Assembly (NCBI GenBank): GCA_001801495.1
Contig: MGXW01000018.1
Coordinates: 1 to 9,601, forward strand
DNA: 9,601 nucleotides
Direction of reading: 5' to 3'
From: Gammaproteobacteria bacterium RIFCSPHIGHO2_12_FULL_37_34
GTDB taxonomy: Bacteria > Pseudomonadota > Gammaproteobacteria > DSM-16500
The position numbers were made by a program, and so were the translations under genes. Within the stretch, counting starts at the first letter, position 1, and each line of letters starts with the position of its first letter. This document shows positions 6,399-9,601 of this stretch, in pieces. Below the pieces are notes generated by a model. It ran no database searches, was not told where the DNA came from, and saw only the letters and a program-made list of their open reading frames with translations.

Positions 6399-7426
6399 TG
6401 ATCTCTCTTAGTATACATATCTGAGATAAGTTTATTAGTTTGTTGCCATCTATCCTGCTGTTCCAGCTGATCTGTGAATTTTCCTTGCAATCGATGCCAT
6501 TTCTTCTCCTCAACAAAATAAAAATGCTTCGGTAAATAATCTATTGTTTGTATCACACCTTTTCGATTGTTACAAAGTAAAGTAAAATCACATCCCGCTT
6601 CTTTTGCTGCTATCACCCTATCAGGATAATGAGCCGAAATATTTGCTCCTTCCATCGTTAAATCATCACTCAATATTATTCCAGAAAAACCTAGCTTTCC
6701 TCGCAAAATATCTTGCAGCCAATAACGCGAATAACTAACAGAAGCTGCATCCACATTGGGAAATAGAATATGCGCCACCATCACAGCTTCAACATGATCT
6801 TGAATCAAGTGGATAAATGGTAACATATCTTCCTGCTGAAGCTCCTGAATCGTGCGTTCATCACGAGGAAACCCAAGATGTGAGTCCAATTGAACAGACC
6901 CATGCCCAGGAAAATGTTTAATGGTTGCTGCCATGCCTGCTTCTCGCATACCCTCAATAAATGCTTTGCCTAATTGAATCACCACTTCCGGTTTAGGATG
7001 AAATGCTCGATTACCAATGGCCTGATTAATGTTTTTTTGTAAATCCAAAACCGGCGCTAAACTTAAATCCACGTGAACAGATAATAATTCAACAGCCATT
7101 AACCAACCACAATTTTTTGCTAAACGAGAAGCACGCTTTTGATGGTTGTCATATAATTCCCCGAATGTTGCCATCGCTGGAAGGCGAGTGAATTCATGAA
7201 TGAAACGTTGTACCCTTCCTCCTTCTTGATCAACCATAATTAATAAAGGAATAGGACGAACAGAACGAATATGTTGACATAAATCCTTCAATTGTTGACG
7301 CGATTCATAATTACGGGAAAACAAAATTACCCCACCAATTAATGGATGAGTCAGTAGTTCGCTTTCTTCTACAGAAAGCCGCGTACCTTCAAGATCAATC
7401 ACCAATGAGCCTATGTGGGTTGGCAT
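6395..7426 (-). CDS. nagZ: Beta-N-acetylhexosaminidase NagZ
   Basis: This glycoside hydrolase family 3 enzyme removes GlcNAc from anhydromuropeptides in cytoplasmic peptidoglycan recycling, producing the 1,6-anhydroMurNAc-peptides that can act as beta-lactamase inducers. The 343 residues compare with 341 in E. coli. Conserved stretches are VDQEGGRVQRF (65-75), KHFPGHGSVQLDSH (170-183, with the catalytic His176) and ILSDDLTMEG (251-260, with the nucleophile Asp254). There is no signal peptide, which fits a cytoplasmic enzyme. An upstream ATG at 7474 would add 16 residues unlike the family and overlap prmB. ATG at 7426 gives MPTHIGSLVIDLEG, matching the usual N-terminus, with a weak GAGA ribosome binding site. 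It is the first gene of the operon and is divergent from prmB. Confidence 0.93.
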   Translation of the reverse strand: MPTHIGSLVIDLEGTRLSVEESELLTHPLIGGVILFSRNYESRQQLKDLCQHIRSVRPIPLLIMVDQEGGRVQRFIHEFTRLPAMATFGELYDNHQKRASRLAKNCGWLMAVELLSVHVDLSLAPVLDLQKNINQAIGNRAFHPKPEVVIQLGKAFIEGMREAGMAATIKHFPGHGSVQLDSHLGFPRDERTIQELQQEDMLPFIHLIQDHVEAVMVAHILFPNVDAASVSYSRYWLQDILRGKLGFSGIILSDDLTMEGANISAHYPDRVIAAKEAGCDFTLLCNNRKGVIQTIDYLPKHFYFVEEKKWHRLQGKFTDQLEQQDRWQQTNKLISDMYTKRDQ

Positions 7427-7451
7427 ATTTATTCTCGCACTTAAACAAGAT

Positions 7452-7461
7452 ACTATATAGT
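7452..7461. promoter_or_regulatory. Palindrome in the nagZ-prmB divergent gap, possible shared -10
   Basis: ACTATATAGT is a perfect 10-base palindrome in the 36-base gap between the two divergent start codons. It offers TATAGT on both strands (7456-7461 plus, 7457-7452 minus). On the minus strand it would give a transcript starting near the nagZ ATG. On the plus strand it lies too close to the prmB ATG at 7463 to serve that start. No good -35 hexamer was found on either side, so the promoter role is weak. Confidence 0.25.
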
Positions 7462-7462
7462 T

Positions 7463-8359
7463 ATGATTAAACATCCCGAACTGACTACCATTCGCGATTA
7501 TATGCGCTATGCCACTAGCTCCTTTAATGAAGCAGGTTTATATTTTGGCCATGGAACGGATAATGCTTGGGATGAAGCAACCGCTTTAGTATTACATACT
7601 TTACATTTACCTCACCACATCCATCCAACTGTTTTAGATGCTCATCTTACAAAAGATGAACAAATAAAACTTATGCAATTGATTAATGAACGTGTAGCTA
7701 AAAGAATCCCACTTGCCTATTTGACTCATGAAGCATGGTTTGCTGGACTCGCTTTTTACGTGGATGAACGTGTGCTCATTCCACGTTCATCGATCGCGGA
7801 ATTAATTCAAAAACATTTTCAACCATGGCTTGGCGCAAGTGAACCACAAACCATTTTAGATTTATGTACCGGTAGCGGTTGCATTGCCATCGCCTGTGCT
7901 AAAGCATTTGAACATGCTAAAATCGATGCGAGTGATATTTCACATGATGCTTTAACTGTTGCTAAAATCAATATCTTACGACATGAAGTTGAAGAACAAG
8001 TTCATTTGTTTGAGTCTGATTTGTTTTCTTCTTTGCCTCCACAAAAATATGATTTAATCATTAGCAATCCGCCTTATGTGAGCGCTTACGAAATGTCTAC
8101 TCTTCCACCAGAATATCTTCACGAACCAAAACTAGGGCTTCTTGCCGGAGAAGAAGGTTTGGATTTTGCAAAACGTATTTTACAAGCCTCCCCTGCTTAT
8201 CTCAAACCAAATGGGATATTAATCATCGAAGTGGGTAACAATGACATTGCTTTAGGTAAACAATTTCCTGACATCCCTTTTACTTGGATTGAATTTGATC
8301 ATGGTGAAGGGGGCGTATTGATGTTGACCGCTGAACAATTGCATGCGCATCAAGTTTAG
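7463..8359 (+). CDS. prmB: Protein-(glutamine-N5) methyltransferase, ribosomal protein uL3-specific (PrmB)
   Basis: This SAM-dependent enzyme methylates a glutamine of ribosomal protein uL3 (L3) during ribosome assembly. The 298 residues compare with 310 in E. coli PrmB. The N-terminal part contains LTTIRDYMRYATSSF and FGHGTDNAWDEA (29-39), which are characteristic of PrmB rather than the release-factor enzyme PrmC. The SAM-binding loop is ILDLCTGSGCIAIA (131-144), the catalytic motif is SNPPYV (201-206), and the C-terminal FTWIEFDHGEGGVLMLT is again typical of PrmB. ATG at 7463 is the first possible start after the in-frame stop at 7442-7444; the ribosome binding site is poor. It is divergent from nagZ and followed after 44 bases by the leucine-rich-repeat gene in the same direction. 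Confidence 0.95.
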   Translation: MIKHPELTTIRDYMRYATSSFNEAGLYFGHGTDNAWDEATALVLHTLHLPHHIHPTVLDAHLTKDEQIKLMQLINERVAKRIPLAYLTHEAWFAGLAFYVDERVLIPRSSIAELIQKHFQPWLGASEPQTILDLCTGSGCIAIACAKAFEHAKIDASDISHDALTVAKINILRHEVEEQVHLFESDLFSSLPPQKYDLIISNPPYVSAYEMSTLPPEYLHEPKLGLLAGEEGLDFAKRILQASPAYLKPNGILIIEVGNNDIALGKQFPDIPFTWIEFDHGEGGVLMLTAEQLHAHQV

Positions 8360-8403
8360 TAACACAATTTTGTTTTAATATTAAAAAAAATAAGGACACA
8401 GTC

Positions 8404-8976
8404 ATGAGATTTGAAGAAATTGCAGAAGCTTTAAATCAGAACGAATTTGATACCTTAGACAAACTCTACCCTCTTAATAAAGAAGAATTAGAAATGTTAA
8501 TAAAAATTCTAAAAGAGAATACTACTCTTAAAATTCTTAGGCTGAATCAACACCAGCTAGATGATGAATGTATTTGTACACTCATAAATGCATTACAAAA
8601 TAATCATACGATTATTGAACTTGATCTCTCATCAAACAATATTTCTAGTAAAGGAGCCCGATCTATTGCTGACTGGCTAAAAAAAAATCCATCTCTTATC
8701 GCGCTTAATCTTAGTCAAAATAAAATTGGAAATGCTGGTGCGCGTGATTTAATGGAAGCCCTGAAAGCAAATAAAACATTAAAAAAATTTAATATCTATT
8801 GTAATCCAATATCTGCTTCCATTATGAAACCATTACAAAATGAAATATGTATACGCCATGAAGCTTTGCTACAACAACAATCTTTTTTTCGCGGTTCAAT
8901 GCTATCAGGGTCTACGCCTCGCGCAATCTTAGATAATCAATCTGAACTGCCACTACACAAATCGTGCGGTCAATAA
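8404..8976 (+). CDS. Small leucine-rich-repeat protein (ribonuclease-inhibitor type), candidate effector
   Basis: The 190-residue protein has an N-terminal helical part (1-40), four leucine-rich repeats of exactly 28 residues (41-68, 69-96, 97-124 and 125-152) and a 38-residue polar tail. Each repeat starts with a strand such as TIIELDLSSNNI and continues into a helix such as GARSIADWLKK. This is the ribonuclease-inhibitor/NLR type, which is mainly eukaryotic. The fourth repeat has decayed consensus positions. There is no signal peptide or membrane segment. Similar proteins in Legionella and Coxiella are often type IV-secreted effectors, so a host-directed role is possible, but no secretion signal is proved here. 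The ribosome binding site is good (AAGGA seven to eight bases before ATG). It could be cotranscribed with prmB. The last seven codons and stop overlap the convergent porin gene. Confidence 0.85.
   Translation: MRFEEIAEALNQNEFDTLDKLYPLNKEELEMLIKILKENTTLKILRLNQHQLDDECICTLINALQNNHTIIELDLSSNNISSKGARSIADWLKKNPSLIALNLSQNKIGNAGARDLMEALKANKTLKKFNIYCNPISASIMKPLQNEICIRHEALLQQQSFFRGSMLSGSTPRAILDNQSELPLHKSCGQ
8524..8859 (+). repeat. Four 84-base leucine-rich-repeat coding units
   Basis: Four in-frame units of 84 bases (8524, 8608, 8692, 8776) encode 28-residue leucine-rich repeats. The protein pattern L-x-x-L-x-L-x-x-N is clearest in units 2 and 3. The DNA of the units is well diverged, so this is an old array rather than a recent expansion. 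Confidence 0.8.
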
Positions 8977-9601
8977 TAAAATGCCAACCCAACCACTTGT
9001 ATTTGTACCACCGTTACTTGCGCTATAACTGCCCTCGTAAGCAAGTTCTGCACTCGTACGAAATGATCGATGAAAATCAATGCCGTAATTGGCAAAATAT
9101 CTATTCTTCGGTAATCCGATTGCAAAAAACGTACCGTATACACCAGAAAACGAGCTTGCCGTGCTTCCGCTTGCTGTACCTAACGCAACCGCTTCTTTAG
9201 AACCTTGATAGCCCACACTAACACGTGAATCATAAGCAAATAGAGGGAATGAATAGCCTAAGTTCATTCCCCAAGCAGCTGGTTTTGCACCGACAATAGT
9301 ATTACCGCCGTTTCTGGTATAAGGAATATCATTTACATTAAATGTCTGAAATGCACCAATATATTTAACAATGATATCAAATGGTTTCACTTTAAAGCTG
9401 CCATGCAAATCAAGTGCGGGAACAGCATGAACGTATAAATTTTTATTTCCTAAATTACTACTTAATGCTTTACTGGAACTCACATAAAGTGTGTTAGCTA
9501 AATTACTCAAATATCCTGCGCCTAATTGATAAGAAAAGAGTGGATCATTTTTATTGTAATCAATATTCAATCCGTAATCACGAATTCGGTTTGAATTTGT
9601 G
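8953..9601 (-). CDS. LbtU-like outer-membrane siderophore porin, 5' end outside the window
   Basis: The frame is open from the right edge to TAG at 8955-8953, giving about 215 C-terminal residues. Alternating polar and hydrophobic strands rich in Gly, Tyr, Ser and Asn (such as DYGLNIDYNKNDP, SYQLGAGYLS and WGMNLGYSFPLFAYDSRVSVGYQ) and the end WVGILLLTARFV are typical of an outer-membrane beta barrel. The segment FFAIGLPKNRYFANYGIDFHRSFRTSAELAYE resembles the C-terminal barrel strands of the LbtU family, whose founding member takes up legiobactin in Legionella pneumophila. A TTG at 9570 lies in the middle of this barrel sequence and is not the start. Iron or siderophore uptake is inferred from resemblance only. 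No terminator separates it from the convergent LRR gene. Confidence 0.7.
   Translation of the reverse strand, partial: TNSNRIRDYGLNIDYNKNDPLFSYQLGAGYLSNLANTLYVSSSKALSSNLGNKNLYVHAVPALDLHGSFKVKPFDIIVKYIGAFQTFNVNDIPYTRNGGNTIVGAKPAAWGMNLGYSFPLFAYDSRVSVGYQGSKEAVALGTASGSTASSFSGVYGTFFAIGLPKNRYFANYGIDFHRSFRTSAELAYEGSYSASNGGTNTSGWVGILLLTARFV

Noticed and set aside
7427..7474. Upstream ATG for nagZ at 7474 adding 16 residues
   Set aside because: The extra residues do not fit the family N-terminus, the length with ATG 7426 matches E. coli NagZ, no ribosome binding site precedes 7474, and the extension would overlap prmB.
8373..8386. Palindrome TTTTAATATTAAAA after prmB as a terminator
   Set aside because: It is entirely A and T, would form a very weak hairpin and is not followed by a clear T-run.
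8964..9200. Plus-strand open frame over the porin gene 3' end
   Set aside because: It is antisense to a clear beta-barrel coding frame and resembles no protein family.

Overview
The window looks like a chromosomal segment of an AT-rich gammaproteobacterium, most likely of the order Legionellales (Legionella, Coxiella, Aquicella, Berkiella and relatives). The basis is a combination of features: a PrmB with the gammaproteobacterial sequence pattern, a long membrane-anchored FadE-type acyl-CoA dehydrogenase, a partial outer-membrane protein resembling the LbtU siderophore porins of Legionella, and a small eukaryotic-type leucine-rich-repeat protein. The assignment is by family recognition only; no search was run.

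Left part (1-1302). Positions 1-157 hold nothing that can be called. A compact type II toxin-antitoxin module follows on the minus strand (ribbon-helix-helix antitoxin 626-414, RelE-type toxin 430-158). It has an extended -10 promoter and a short palindrome at its probable start site. Positions 693-1302 form a gene-free, AT-rich stretch of about 610 bases that is far from featureless. It contains two diverged tandem units of about 278 bases. Each unit begins with a 47-base block of three DnaA-box-like 9-mers (one facing two), then carries an IHF-like site and a shared 15-mer that itself contains a further near DnaA box. This is the most interesting part of the window and could be a replication-control element (origin-like, datA/DARS-like) or the remnant of a replicon.

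Central part (1303-7426, minus strand). Four genes are packed as one operon, read nagZ -> hypoxanthine-guanine phosphoribosyltransferase -> fadE -> membrane sulfatase-like enzyme. The first two junctions are ATGA start/stop overlaps and the last gap is 6 bases. The operon joins peptidoglycan recycling, purine salvage, fatty-acid beta-oxidation and an envelope hydrolase/transferase of the alkaline-phosphatase superfamily that has a Thr where sulfatases have Cys/Ser.

Right part (7427-9601). prmB (glutamine methylation of ribosomal protein uL3) diverges from nagZ across 36 bases centred on a 10-base palindrome. It is followed 44 bases later by a 190-residue protein with four exact 28-residue ribonuclease-inhibitor-type LRRs, a candidate host-directed effector. 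The LRR gene converges on, and overlaps by 24 bases, the 3' end of the LbtU-like porin gene, whose 5' part lies outside the window.
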